In this document: positions 17,941 to 26,757 of the stretch, piece after piece
How the letters are laid out: the number at the start of each line of letters is the position of its first letter
Position numbering within the stretch: the first letter of the stretch is position 1
Source: Alsobacter sp045348435
Lineage (GTDB): Bacteria; Pseudomonadota; Alphaproteobacteria; Rhizobiales; Beijerinckiaceae
Assembly: GCF_045348435.1 (NCBI RefSeq)
Contig: NZ_CP157484.1
Coordinates: 4,588,001 to 4,652,000 of the forward strand
Length of the DNA: 64,000 bases
Direction: 5' to 3'
The notes under the pieces: model-generated
Told to the model about the DNA's origin: nothing
The model's database searches: none
Seen by the model: only the letters and a program-made list of their open reading frames with translations
Position numbers and translations under genes: made by a program

Positions 17941-20382
17941 GTGAAGCTCAGCCTGATGCTCGCCGCCGCCGGCCTCTGCGCCCTCGGCAGCGTGTCGACC
18001 TTGGCCCAGTCTCCCGCGATCCCGTTGGGCTCACCTGGCGCGTCGTCCGCCATCGATGGCAGGCGATTGCCGCCCCCTGATCCCAAATTTGGCGGCGCGA
18101 TCAAAGAGAGAGCTTCGGAGTCGACCCCCTGGTGGGCTCCGCGGGTCGTCCCGCCCAAGGGCGCGCCCAACGTGCTGCTCATCATGACGGATGACAGCGG
18201 CTTCGGCGCGCCTGGCACTTTCGGGGGCGTCGTGCCCACGCCGGCGCTCGACCGCATCGCCAACGCCGGGCTGCGCTACACCAACTTCCACTCCACGTCG
18301 CTGTGCTCGCCAACCCGCGCGGCCCTGATCACGGGCCGCAATCACCACGTCGCGGGCTTTGGCGTGGTCGGGGAGATCGCCACGGGTTACCCAGGCTACG
18401 ACTCCATCATCCTGGGAGCGAACGGCACGGTCGGCACGATCTTGAAGGAGAACGGCTACGCCACGTCGTGGTTCGGCAAGAACCACAATACGCCCTTCTA
18501 TCAGGCGACCGTGGCCGGACCTTTCGACCAATGGCCGGTCGGCATGGGATTTGAGTATTTCTACGGGTTCGTCGGTGGCGACGCCAGCCAGTGGCAGCCC
18601 AACCTGTTCCGCAACACCACGCCGATCTTCCCGTTTCAGGGAAATCCGGGATGGAACCTGACGACGGCCATGGCCGACGAGGCGATCAACTACATGAAGG
18701 AGTTGAAGGAGGTTGCGCCCGACAAGCCCTTCTTCGTCTACTACGTGCCGGGCGGCACCCACTCGCCCCACCACCCCACTCCGGAGTGGATCAAGAAAAT
18801 CAGCGACATGCACCTCTTCGACGATGGCTGGAACAAGCTGCGCGAGAGGATCTTCGCCAATCAGAAACGCCTTGGCGTGATGCCCGAAAACGCCAAGCTG
18901 ACGGCGTGGCACAAGGATTTGCCGGAGTGGGACAGCCTGAGCTTTGAAGAGAAAAAGCTCTTCATCAAGCAGGCTGACGTGTACGGGGCCTATCTCGCCT
19001 ACACGGACGACCAGATCGGTCGCGTCATTCAGGCCGTGGAGGACATGGGCCAGCTCGACAACACGCTGATCATCTACATCAGCGGCGACAACGGCGCGAG
19101 CGCCGAAGGCATGCTGAACGGAACTCCCAACGAGTTCACGACCTTCAACGGCGTTCCCGTGCCGGTGAAGGACCAGTTCCTCTGGTATCCGTTCTGGGGG
19201 TCGGAGCGCACCTTCCCGCATTTCGCGGCGCCTTGGGCCTTGGCCATGGACACGCCGTTCCAGTGGATGAAGCAGGTCGCATCGCATTTCGGCGGGACGG
19301 CCCAGGGCGTCGCGATGTCCTGGCCCGGTCACATCAACGACGCGGGCGGCGTCCGCCGCCAGTTCCACCATGTCATCGACATCGTCCCGACCATCCTCGA
19401 AGCGACCGGCATTCCCCAGCCGCAAACGATCAACGGCATCGCGCAGCGACCCATGGACGGCGTCAGCATGACCTACACGTGGGACAAGGCGAACGCCGAC
19501 GCGCCTTCGACGCGCACGACGCAGTACTTCGAAATGCTGGGAAACCGCGCCATCTATCATGACGGCTGGGTCGCGGCCACGACCCCGGCGACGCTGCCTT
19601 GGGAGTTGAACACGAAGACCCCGCCCGATGTGATCACCGGCTACGACTGGGAACTCTACAACGTGAAGGACGACCCCACGGAGTCGGACAACCTCGCCAC
19701 GAAGATGCCCGGCAAGCTCAAGGAAATGCAGGACCTCTTCTACGAAGAGGCGCGCAAGAACAACGTCCTGCCGCTCGACAATTCGTCGTTGACCCGCTGG
19801 AATACGCCACGTCCCAGCCTCACGGCGGGACGCAAGGTGTTCACCTACTCGGGCGCCCTCATCAGCGTGGCGAATAGCGGCGCTCCCAGCATCCTGAACA
19901 AGGCCTACACCATCACGGCCGACATCGAGATCCCGGCCGGCGGCGCCGAGGGCATGATCGTCACCGACGGCGGCCGTTTCGGCGGGTATGGCCTCTTCCT
20001 CAGTAAGGGGGAGTTCGGGTTCGACCGGGGTAAGGTGGTGTTTCTGTACAACCTGCTTGATCTCAAGCGCACCGCTTGGGAGGGACCAGCGCTCGAGGCG
20101 GGCCGGCACACGATCGTCTTCGCCTTCCGGCCTGAAAGCGCCGGCTTGGGAAAGGGCGGCACGGGCATCCTGTCCGTGGACGGGCGTGAAGTGGCCAGGA
20201 ACAGCTTGGACCACAGCACCCCGATCACATTCCCTGAGGACGAGACGTTCGACGTCGGCCAGGACACGCGGACGCCCTTGGCGCTGGTCGAATATCGCTA
20301 TGACTCGCCGTTCAAGTTCACCGGGAAGATCAACAAGCTGACCTTCGAACTTGACCCGGAGCAGCCAGCGGCCAAGCCATGA
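17941..20382 (+). CDS. Arylsulfatase (type I sulfatase), secreted, second copy
   Basis: Paralog of the divergent sulfatase, 813 aa. GTG is chosen as start because GGAGG lies seven bases upstream and the signal peptide LSLMLAAAGLCALGSVSTLAQ begins directly there. The formylglycine motif CSPTRAALITGR starts at Cys122, the metal-binding Asp pair is in IMTDDSGFG, and ISGDNGASAEG carries the other ligands. The C-terminal beta domain contains GGRFGGYGLFLSKG. The two enzymes share most motifs and probably arose by inverted duplication, then diverged. A small membrane protein gene overlaps the stop by ATGA, so the two are coupled. Confidence 0.95.
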   Translation: MKLSLMLAAAGLCALGSVSTLAQSPAIPLGSPGASSAIDGRRLPPPDPKFGGAIKERASESTPWWAPRVVPPKGAPNVLLIMTDDSGFGAPGTFGGVVPTPALDRIANAGLRYTNFHSTSLCSPTRAALITGRNHHVAGFGVVGEIATGYPGYDSIILGANGTVGTILKENGYATSWFGKNHNTPFYQATVAGPFDQWPVGMGFEYFYGFVGGDASQWQPNLFRNTTPIFPFQGNPGWNLTTAMADEAINYMKELKEVAPDKPFFVYYVPGGTHSPHHPTPEWIKKISDMHLFDDGWNKLRERIFANQKRLGVMPENAKLTAWHKDLPEWDSLSFEEKKLFIKQADVYGAYLAYTDDQIGRVIQAVEDMGQLDNTLIIYISGDNGASAEGMLNGTPNEFTTFNGVPVPVKDQFLWYPFWGSERTFPHFAAPWALAMDTPFQWMKQVASHFGGTAQGVAMSWPGHINDAGGVRRQFHHVIDIVPTILEATGIPQPQTINGIAQRPMDGVSMTYTWDKANADAPSTRTTQYFEMLGNRAIYHDGWVAATTPATLPWELNTKTPPDVITGYDWELYNVKDDPTESDNLATKMPGKLKEMQDLFYEEARKNNVLPLDNSSLTRWNTPRPSLTAGRKVFTYSGALISVANSGAPSILNKAYTITADIEIPAGGAEGMIVTDGGRFGGYGLFLSKGEFGFDRGKVVFLYNLLDLKRTAWEGPALEAGRHTIVFAFRPESAGLGKGGTGILSVDGREVARNSLDHSTPITFPEDETFDVGQDTRTPLALVEYRYDSPFKFTGKINKLTFELDPEQPAAKP

Positions 20383-20792
20383 GCGGTCGGGTGGCGTCGA
20401 GGAAGGACGCTCTGAGGTCCGGCCCGCTGTGGTCGAAGACTTTGGCGGTCGCCGCCGTCGCCGAACTCGGGACCGGATTGGCCCTGGTGACCGTTCCCTC
20501 GCTCGTCGGGCAGCTGCTGTTTGGTCAATCCCTCACTGGCGTGGCGGGCGAAGTGGCGCGTTTCGCCGGCCTTGCCTTGGTGTCTTTGGGCATAGCGTGC
20601 TGGCCCGGACGTTCGCCCAGCGCCACAGCGCTGGTCGGGATGTGGATCTACAGCCTCCTCACGGCGCTGTATCTCGCCTATCTGGGCTTATCGAGCGCAC
20701 GGTCTGGCGCGCTGCTGTGGCCGGCTGTAGCCGTTCATCTCACTTTGGCCGTCCTGCTTGGCCGACAAGGGCTGGCGTCCAGGCCAGGGTGA
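20379..20792 (+). CDS. Small four-helix membrane protein coupled to sulfatase
   Basis: A 137-aa inner-membrane protein with four predicted hydrophobic helices (TLAVAAVAELGTGLALV, ARFAGLALVSLGIACW, ALVGMWIYSLLTALYLAYLG and LLWPAVAVHLTLAVLLG). I do not recognise a characterised family. Its ATG overlaps the sulfatase stop (ATGA), which points to translational coupling and a related role, perhaps in uptake or handling of the desulfated product. That role is inference from position only. Confidence 0.7.
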   Translation: MSGRVASRKDALRSGPLWSKTLAVAAVAELGTGLALVTVPSLVGQLLFGQSLTGVAGEVARFAGLALVSLGIACWPGRSPSATALVGMWIYSLLTALYLAYLGLSSARSGALLWPAVAVHLTLAVLLGRQGLASRPG

Positions 20793-20956
20793 GTGCGGAG
20801 CGGAGGTCCAGAACAGCGCGCAAGGTCGCCGGGCTGCAACCGACGCAAGCTCTCGGGCGTAGTCTAGCAACGGTCCGTCGTTTTCGCCGGGGGACCGCCT
20901 TCTGGACGCCGCGTTCCTGTCGCGCCCGGGATGCTTATTGCGTCCGGGAGACGTCC

Positions 20957-21334
20957 ATGCCGCCCCACCATCCCACCGTCCTCGTGGTCGAGGACGAGGC
21001 GATCCTGTCGCTGGCGATCCGCGATGAGCTGATGTTGGACGGCTTCGCCGTGGTCGGACCGTTCGTGAGCCCTCGGGGCGCCCAGGAATGGCTTGTCGGC
21101 GCGCGGCCCGACTGCGCCGTGCTCGATTTCCCCACAAGCAACGACGACGCCGCGGCCGCGCTGGCGGAAGACCTGATCCGGCGCGGCGTGCCGGTCATCG
21201 TGGTCTCGGCCTTCCAGCGCGAAACCTCCCCGGTTCAAGTCTCGGCCGCCCTCTGGTTAAAGAAGCCGGCGACCCGCAAGGCGCTGACCTCGGCCATCCG
21301 GTCCGCATGCGCGCCGAGCGCTGGAGAGCGATGA
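20957..21334 (+). CDS. Single-domain response regulator (receiver)
   Basis: CheY-like receiver of 125 aa with no output domain. The acidic pair Glu12-Asp13 (VVEDEAIL), the phosphoacceptor Asp57 (CAVLDF) and the Lys102-Lys103-Pro motif are all present, so it should be phosphorylatable. Stand-alone receivers of this kind in Rhizobiales work as phosphate sinks or connectors to HWE/HisKA_2 kinases; no cognate kinase lies beside it. It is the last chromosomal gene before the left boundary of the integrated element. Confidence 0.82.
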   Translation: MPPHHPTVLVVEDEAILSLAIRDELMLDGFAVVGPFVSPRGAQEWLVGARPDCAVLDFPTSNDDAAAALAEDLIRRGVPVIVVSAFQRETSPVQVSAALWLKKPATRKALTSAIRSACAPSAGER

Positions 21335-21435
21335 GATCGCGGCCGAGCGCCAGCCGTTCTTCATGAGGGACTCGCTGCCGCGGGGGTGCTCTCAGCGATG
21401 TTCAGCGTCGCGTTAGGCGTCGTCGCTGGATCCGA

Positions 21436-21454
21436 GATTGGTGCCCCTGGCCGG
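21436..21454. repeat. attL: distal copy of the tRNA-Leu 3' end
   Basis: GATTGGTGCCCCTGGCCGG is identical to the 3' end of tRNA-Leu (acceptor stem, CCA and part of the T arm) at 59376-59394. The bases on both sides differ, so the identity is exactly 19 bp. It marks the left junction of the element. Confidence 0.8.
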
Positions 21455-21514
21455 CACCGTCACTCCCAAAAATTCATATGCAGATTAAGCTTTTGCAGAT
21501 TGACCGCGACCTTG

Positions 21515-21533
21515 GTCCCACGTTTAGTCCCAC
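21515..21533. repeat. Integrase arm-type motif, left copy
   Basis: GTCCCACGTTTAGTCCCAC is identical to a motif upstream of the integrase start and has the same orientation. It contains two GTCCCAC heptamers separated by GTTTA. It lies 60 bases inside attL, which fits an arm-binding site for the tyrosine integrase. Confidence 0.6.
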
Positions 21534-21570
21534 TTACGCGCCGCTGTCATGGAACTTGGCTAAGGCAGTT

Positions 21571-22221
21571 TCACCTCAATCTTTCTACCCATGCGCGCAC
21601 GGAAGCAGCCATGGCGGCGCGGTGGTCGGCGGCGTTGAAGCCCGAGACGCCCTTTCGGGGCATGAGGTCATGGTCGCCGTCGGACATCCAAAGCAGCTCG
21701 ATCGAGGGCGACAAGGTGTAGCCCGCGACTTCCTCCTCGGTTCCGAAAGGGTCCCGCGTACCCTGAACAATCAGCGTTGGGACGTGTAACGCCTCCAGGT
21801 GAGCCGTGCGGGTCTTTGTGGGCCGCCCGGGCGGATGGAACGGGTAACCCAGGCAGAGCAATCCAGCGATATCGCCCGTATTGTGGAGATCATCAGCCAC
21901 CTTCGAGGCGACGCGACCACCCATCGACTTGCCTCCAACGACAAGACGCTCCGAACCGATGTAGGCCCGCGCTGCGGCCACGGCGGCACCGTACTCCGGG
22001 ACCAAGGTTTCAGCCTTGGGCGGCGGCTTGCGCCCACCCGTGCGTCGCGCGGCCATGTAGTCAAATTCAAAGCGCAGCACTCGGAGCCCCGCGGCTACAA
22101 GTGCTTCGGTGGCGGACTGCATGCCGGCAGAGTCCATCGCTCCCCCCGCGCCGTGAGCCAACAGCAGCGTGGCAGGACTGTGATGTGGGCCGTCGTCGAG
22201 GAAGTCGGAGGCGGAATTCAT
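21571..22221 (-). CDS. Alpha/beta hydrolase of the KANL3/Tex30 type
   Basis: Small alpha/beta hydrolase, 216 aa. The oxyanion segment LLLAHGAGGAMDS, the nucleophile elbow GKSMGGRVAS, an acid in VQGTRDPFG and the DGDHDL histidine motif give a full triad. This resembles bacterial relatives of Tex30/KANL3; no substrate can be assigned. The ATG at 22221 is chosen because the sequence before it is arginine-rich and unlike the family. It is the first gene inside the left end of the element. Confidence 0.82.
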   Translation of the reverse strand: MNSASDFLDDGPHHSPATLLLAHGAGGAMDSAGMQSATEALVAAGLRVLRFEFDYMAARRTGGRKPPPKAETLVPEYGAAVAAARAYIGSERLVVGGKSMGGRVASKVADDLHNTGDIAGLLCLGYPFHPPGRPTKTRTAHLEALHVPTLIVQGTRDPFGTEEEVAGYTLSPSIELLWMSDGDHDLMPRKGVSGFNAADHRAAMAASVRAWVERLR

Positions 22222-22549
22222 TGGTCTGTCCGGGCGCTCGTAACACCGTTGCACACGTTCTTGCCCAAACCACGTGGGCAGCCCGCCATGAGAATCCAGC
22301 GTGGGCGTGGTGGATTTCGAGACCGCGCGCCTCCGGGCGGGCTCCGGCGTGGAATTCCGGCCGTTCTCGCCGCGGCTTGCCTCCGATCTACAGCGCAATC
22401 GGCAGGCCGGCGGCGTCGCCGAGGCGTTCAGCGCTAGCCTGCAGCCGCCGCTCCGCCCCGCCGAGGGCGTCGCGCTGGGCGGCCCGGCGAGCCGGACCGT
22501 TGACCGGCGGGGCGAAAGCGCCTCGGCGCGCCGGCCCGCTCGCCGTCTG
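22222..22549. other. Intergenic gap upstream of the hydrolase gene
   Basis: About 330 GC-rich bases between the hydrolase start and the SDR stop. I see no gene, repeat or clear terminator in it. It should contain the hydrolase promoter. Confidence 0.4.
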
Positions 22550-23308
22550 TCAGTACGTGGCCCTGCCGCCGGAGATGTCGAAGACGCCCCCGGTCGAGAA
22601 GGAGCAGTCGTCCGAACACAGCCAGGCGACCAGGCGGGCGACCTCGTCCACCTCGACGAAACGGCCCGCCGGGATGCGGGCCTCGATCTCGGCGCGGCGC
22701 TCGGACGAGATCAGCTTCGCCATGGCGGTCTCGGCCGCGGCCGGCGTCACCGCCGTGACGACGATCTTCTCGCGCGCGGTCTCCTTGGCCAGCGTCTTGG
22801 TGAGCGCCAGCAAGGCCGCCTTGGAGGCCGCATAGGCCCCGGCGAGCGGCATGCCCTCCTTGCCCTGGATAGACGACATGTTCACCACATGGCCCCGCAA
22901 AGGCCGGGGCTGCTGCCGCAGCATGCGCCCCACCACCGCGCGGGCGACCAGATAGGAGCCGACGAGGTTGACCTCCAGCACGCGCCGGAAATCGTCGGGC
23001 GACGTCTCCCAGAGGGGCTTCACCTCGCCGAGCACGCCGGCGTTGTTAACCAGGGCGTCGATCCGGCCCGCGGCGGCGAAGGCCGCTACTGCGGCCTCCA
23101 CCTGCTCCTCGGCCGTGATGTCCACCACGCGCGCGCTGACGCGGTCCGGCCCGAGCTCGGCCCGCGCGGCCTCCAGCCGGTCCTGCGACAGGTCCCAGAG
23201 CTCCACCACGGCGCCGCCGGCCAGCAGCGCCCGCGCGACGCCGACGCCGAAGCCGCCGGCGCCCCCCGTCACGATGGCGCGTTTTCCGGCGAGGTCATAG
23301 GCGTTCAT
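22550..23308 (-). CDS. Short-chain dehydrogenase/reductase
   Basis: Classical SDR oxidoreductase of 252 aa. The NAD(P) motif TGGAGGFGVG lies near the N-terminus and NNAG (LVNNAGVLGE) in the middle. The catalytic Ser is in MSSIQG and the Tyr-x3-Lys in YAASKAA. The C-terminal TGGVFDISGG is typical. An acidic residue after the second strand (LWDLSQD) suggests NAD(H) preference. It is the last gene of a four-gene minus-strand unit with an ABC permease and binding protein, separated from its upstream neighbour by three bases, so it may act on the imported compound. Confidence 0.9.
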   Translation of the reverse strand: MNAYDLAGKRAIVTGGAGGFGVGVARALLAGGAVVELWDLSQDRLEAARAELGPDRVSARVVDITAEEQVEAAVAAFAAAGRIDALVNNAGVLGEVKPLWETSPDDFRRVLEVNLVGSYLVARAVVGRMLRQQPRPLRGHVVNMSSIQGKEGMPLAGAYAASKAALLALTKTLAKETAREKIVVTAVTPAAAETAMAKLISSERRAEIEARIPAGRFVEVDEVARLVAWLCSDDCSFSTGGVFDISGGRATY

Positions 23309-23311
23309 CGG

Positions 23312-24001
23312 TCAGCCCGCCGTCCAGGGCGTCTTCAGTCTGCAATATTCCAGCCGGTAGACGCCGATGTCCGGCTCCCCCCGGATCTCGACGCCCGGGA
23401 CGCGCAACAGCGCATCGGCGGCGGCCCTGACCTCCTGCGGCCCGCAGCCCTCGACCAGAATGGCGCGTTCGGGCGCCGCCAGGATGTCGGTCCGGTCGCG
23501 GCTCTCGGCCGTCCGTTCGCCGGAGGCGGCGTCGTCCGTGAGGCACAGATGCAGGCCCGTCAGGCGCGGCGACGCCGCGAGCCGCGGCAGCGCCTCCTCG
23601 GCGAGGATGCGCTCAGCCTCCGCGCGGCGCTCCGGCGCGAGGTCGAACCGCAGCGTGGCGAGCGAGCCCCCCTGGCCCGGGCCGAAGCTGGCCCGCACGC
23701 GGGTCAGGGCGCGGGAGGTGTTCCTGAAGCCCTGCGTCGCCCGCTTCGTCCAGGGCGTCGGCGCATTCAGGCGGCGCTGGTAGTCGTCTCCCACCAGGAC
23801 CTGCGGCGTGTCGGTCTCGTAAAGGGTGAAGAACTCCGGCGCCGTCCTGTCGTCGTCGCGGATATAGCGCCGGCCGCGCCGGAATCCGGGGATCCCGACG
23901 CGCTCCGGCATGTGCTCGGCGAGGTGCCAGGCGTAGAAGTCGTCTCGGCCCTCGGGGGTGATGTCGTTCCAGATCAGGACCGCTCCTTCGCCAGCCAGCA
24001 T
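23312..24001 (-). CDS. Conserved hypothetical protein with two ferredoxin-like (EthD/DUF4286-type) repeats
   Basis: Protein of 229 aa without signal or membrane segments. The N-terminal part (GAVLIWNDITPEGRDDFYAW, EHMPERVGIPGFRRGRRY) is typical of small dimeric alpha+beta-barrel proteins such as EthD or DUF4286 members, and the second half repeats a similar layout (LHLCLTDD, LEGCGP-like). No catalytic function can be assigned. It lies between the binding-protein gene and the SDR gene in the same operon, so it may take part in breakdown of the transported substrate. Confidence 0.65.
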   Translation of the reverse strand: MLAGEGAVLIWNDITPEGRDDFYAWHLAEHMPERVGIPGFRRGRRYIRDDDRTAPEFFTLYETDTPQVLVGDDYQRRLNAPTPWTKRATQGFRNTSRALTRVRASFGPGQGGSLATLRFDLAPERRAEAERILAEEALPRLAASPRLTGLHLCLTDDAASGERTAESRDRTDILAAPERAILVEGCGPQEVRAAADALLRVPGVEIRGEPDIGVYRLEYCRLKTPWTAG

Positions 24002-24033
24002 CGATGGTCCTCCCGTCCGTCAGGCGCGCGGCC

Positions 24034-25011
24034 TCACGATCCGCTTTTGCCCGCGAACTCGTTGGTGAAGAAGGCGTCGGCCGCCTTGTCGGTCTGGAGG
24101 TCCTGGTACTGCTTCATCAGGTCGACCGTGTCCTGCCAGTCCTTGAGGGCGAACTGACCCAAGGGGAGCGACTTCGTCGCCTCCGAGGCCATCAGGCCGA
24201 TGCCGGCCTTGAGCTGCGCCATGGCGAGATCGGCATCCATGTCGGGCTTGACCTTCTGGCCGGCCTTGACCGACGCCTCCGGCTCCTTCAGCGCCGCCTG
24301 GAAGCTGCGCGTGGTCGCCTTGACGAAGCGGCGCACGAGGTCCGGATTGGACTTGAGCGTCTCCTCGTTGGCGATGATCGTCAGGCCGACCGTGTTCACC
24401 CCGTTGGCGGCGTAGCCGAAATCGACCAGCGGCACGCCCTGGCGCGGCAGGGTGATCGACTGGTTGTCGAGGCCGGCCATCAGGCCCTCCGCCTTCTTCT
24501 CGGCGACGGCCACCATCTTGCCCGCGCCCTCGACCCGCAGGATCTTGACCTTGCCCCCGTCGACGCCGTTCCGGGCGAAGAGCGCCGGCAGCAGTTGCAG
24601 GCCGGCCTCGCCGGGCGCGCTGGCGACCGTCTTTCCCTCGAAGTCCTTGAGCGTCTTGATCCCGGCGTCGACCCGGGCCGACAGAGCGTAGGGGGACGAG
24701 TTCGTCACCGCCATGACGGCGCGCACGGGCGCGCCCTTGCTAACGCCCGCCACCACCGAGCCGCCGTCCGCCAGCCCGAAGGTGTCCCCCTTGGCGCCGA
24801 CGGTCTGGACCGCCCGCACCGAGCCCTGGCCCTCGCCGATGGTGAGGTCGATTCCCTCGTCCTTGTAGTAGCCGCGCTCCACGCCGAGATAGAACGGCGT
24901 GTGGAAGCCATAGGCGATCCAGTTCAGCCGGAAGGCGACCTTGTCCTCAGCCGAGGCCGGCCCGGCGATCAGCGTTGCGGCCAGCAGGCCCCAGATGGCG
25001 GCGCGTGTCAT
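24034..25011 (-). CDS. ABC transporter substrate-binding protein (NMT1/THI5, SsuA/TauA-like)
   Basis: Periplasmic binding protein of 325 aa. A signal peptide (AIWGLLAATLIAGPASA) is followed by KVAFRLNWIAYGFHTPFYLG, the NMT1/SsuA opening, and GYYKDEGIDLTIGEGQGS. The family binds sulfonates, nitrate, thiamine precursors or aromatic acids; the ligand here is unknown. The ATG at 25011 directly precedes the signal peptide. The gene is 22 bases from the permease gene. The cognate ATPase is encoded divergently beyond the IclR gene. Confidence 0.9.
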   Translation of the reverse strand: MTRAAIWGLLAATLIAGPASAEDKVAFRLNWIAYGFHTPFYLGVERGYYKDEGIDLTIGEGQGSVRAVQTVGAKGDTFGLADGGSVVAGVSKGAPVRAVMAVTNSSPYALSARVDAGIKTLKDFEGKTVASAPGEAGLQLLPALFARNGVDGGKVKILRVEGAGKMVAVAEKKAEGLMAGLDNQSITLPRQGVPLVDFGYAANGVNTVGLTIIANEETLKSNPDLVRRFVKATTRSFQAALKEPEASVKAGQKVKPDMDADLAMAQLKAGIGLMASEATKSLPLGQFALKDWQDTVDLMKQYQDLQTDKAADAFFTNEFAGKSGS

Positions 25012-25033
25012 GTGATCCTCCCCTCGTAGTCTA

Positions 25034-25831
25034 TTATGGGTTGCCGGACAGGTCCGGCTCCGTCGTGCGGCGAGAGACATGCCACGGGATGGCGATCCGC
25101 TCGATCGCCTCCACGGCGCCGTAGAGCGCCAGGCCCATCAGGCTGATCACCAGGATGGTGGCGAAGGCCATCGGCGTGTCCATGTTGTTGGAGTAGCCGA
25201 CGAGCAGATAGCCGAGACCCCGGTCGGAGGCGACGAACTCGGCCACCAGCGCCCCGGTGGCCGACAGGGCGGCCGACACCTTGAAGCCCGTGAACAGGGT
25301 GGGCAGCGCGTGCGGCAACTGCACCTTCCAGAAGATGCGCCCGGCTCCGGCGCCGGTGGCGCGCGCAAGGTCGAGGATGTCCGGGTCGACCGAGCGGAAG
25401 GCCGAGACCGCGCTGACCACGATCGGAAAGAACGACAACAGAAAGACGAGCAGCACCTTTGGCAGCAGTCCGTACCCGAACCAAATCAGGAAGAGCGGGG
25501 CGACCGCGATCTTCGGCACGATCTGGAGGAAGACGATGACCGGGTAGAGCGTTTCCCGGAAGGCCTGCGAGAACGCCACCAGGAGCGCCAGAAACACGCC
25601 GACCGCCACCGCCAGGACGTAGCCGATCAGCATGGGCTGCAGCGTCGCGAGCGCCCCGTCCAGCACAGTCGGCAGGCGCGCGACCATCTGGGTCATTACC
25701 ACGGAGGGCTTCGGCAGGATGTAAGGCTTCACGCCGAGCACGAGGACGGCGGCTTCCCAGGCGGCGAAGATCGCCACGAAGGTGGCGACGACCTTCCAAT
25801 GGTCGAGCACGAGCCGGCGCACAGCGCTCAT
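25034..25831 (-). CDS. ABC transporter permease (SsuC/TauC type)
   Basis: Inner-membrane permease of 265 aa with about six hydrophobic helices (VVATFVAIFAAWEAAVLVLG, MLIGYVLAVAVGVFLALLV, LLVFLLSFFPIVVSAV and others). The EAA-type cytoplasmic loop for contact with the ATPase is in ARATGAGAGRIFWKVQLPHALP. The ATG at 25831 is preferred over an upstream ATG because the preceding 35 residues are polar and unlike the family. It heads the operon with the binding protein, and its start faces the IclR gene across 125 bases. Confidence 0.9.
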   Translation of the reverse strand: MSAVRRLVLDHWKVVATFVAIFAAWEAAVLVLGVKPYILPKPSVVMTQMVARLPTVLDGALATLQPMLIGYVLAVAVGVFLALLVAFSQAFRETLYPVIVFLQIVPKIAVAPLFLIWFGYGLLPKVLLVFLLSFFPIVVSAVSAFRSVDPDILDLARATGAGAGRIFWKVQLPHALPTLFTGFKVSAALSATGALVAEFVASDRGLGYLLVGYSNNMDTPMAFATILVISLMGLALYGAVEAIERIAIPWHVSRRTTEPDLSGNP

Positions 25832-25892
25832 TCCCCGGCATCCTCCCTGCCCCGCGTCGCGGGTGTCGCTGGCTGTTCGGCGTGACAAGGGT

Positions 25893-25933
25893 TTGACGAG
25901 GCCCGTCCGCGCTCGATACATTGAACATCGTTC
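25893..25933 (+). promoter_or_regulatory. Sigma-70-like promoter and palindromic operator of the IclR gene
   Basis: TTGACG at 25893 and TACATT at 25917 are 18 bases apart, a fair housekeeping promoter. A palindrome GAAC-ATC-GTTC (25923-25933) covers the expected transcription start. IclR proteins usually bind short palindromes near their own promoters, so autorepression and control of the divergent permease operon is plausible. Confidence 0.5.
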
Positions 25934-25956
25934 CATAAAGGACGGGGTTCCGCAAC

Positions 25957-26757
25957 ATGCGGGTCGTGAAATCTCAGCTCCATAGCGCCCTGGATCTCAT
26001 CGAGGCGCTCTCGCGGGCGGCGAGCCCCTGCGGCGTGTCGGAGCTTGCGGGCCAGCTCGGACTTCCCAAGAGCGGAGTCCACCGCCTGCTGGGCCAACTC
26101 GTCGACAAGGGCTGGGCCGAACAGGACCCGGCCACCCAGCGCTACCGGCTGACCCTGCGGTTCGCCCTGATGGGCAAGCGCATGCTGGCGCAGGCGCGCA
26201 TCGAGGAGATCTGCCAACCGATCCTCGACGCGATGGCGCGCGAGACGGGCGAACTCGTCCGGCTGTCCTGCGTGCAGGACCGGCGCCTCGCCTGGCTGGG
26301 CTCGGCCCAGGGCGCCCCGCCCGGCCTGATGTACGCCCCGTCGATGACAGGGCGCATCCCGCTTCACGCCACCGCCAACGGCAAGGCCTGGCTCTCTACC
26401 CTGCCGGAGGGCGAGGCGGTCGCGATCCTGCTTCAGGACGGCCTGAACGACACCGGCGCGAGCGGCCCCAACGCGATCCGCGACCTCGACGGCCTGATCG
26501 GAGAGCTTCGCCGGACGCGCGAGAGGCGATGGGCCATCGCGCTGGAGGAGGCCGAGCCCGGCATCGTGGCCATCGCCGCGCCGATCATCCCCGGCGGCCA
26601 GACGGCGATCGGGGCGGTAAGCGTCGCGGGACCCGTCCAGCGCATCCCGCCCGCGCGCCACGCGGAGCTGGCGATCCGGGTGCAGGCCGCGGCCGGCGAG
26701 CTCGCCGACCGCTGGCCGATCCCCGTCCTGTCCGCCGCTCCCCGGAGAACCGCCTGA
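25957..26757 (+). CDS. IclR family transcriptional regulator
   Basis: IclR-type regulator of 266 aa. The N-terminal winged helix-turn-helix (SALDLIEALSRAASPCGVSELAGQ, with LPKSGVHRLLGQLVDKGW as recognition part) precedes the C-terminal GAF-like effector domain (IPLHATANGKAWLS, IVAIAAPI). It probably senses the substrate of the flanking NMT1-type ABC transporter and controls both divergent units. Its stop overlaps the ATPase start (TGATG), so the two are coupled. Confidence 0.93.
   Translation: MRVVKSQLHSALDLIEALSRAASPCGVSELAGQLGLPKSGVHRLLGQLVDKGWAEQDPATQRYRLTLRFALMGKRMLAQARIEEICQPILDAMARETGELVRLSCVQDRRLAWLGSAQGAPPGLMYAPSMTGRIPLHATANGKAWLSTLPEGEAVAILLQDGLNDTGASGPNAIRDLDGLIGELRRTRERRWAIALEEAEPGIVAIAAPIIPGGQTAIGAVSVAGPVQRIPPARHAELAIRVQAAAGELADRWPIPVLSAAPRRTA

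Noticed and set aside
22301..24157. 618-codon plus-strand open frame over the SDR and EthD-like genes
   Set aside because: Arginine- and histidine-rich shadow of two well-supported minus-strand genes.
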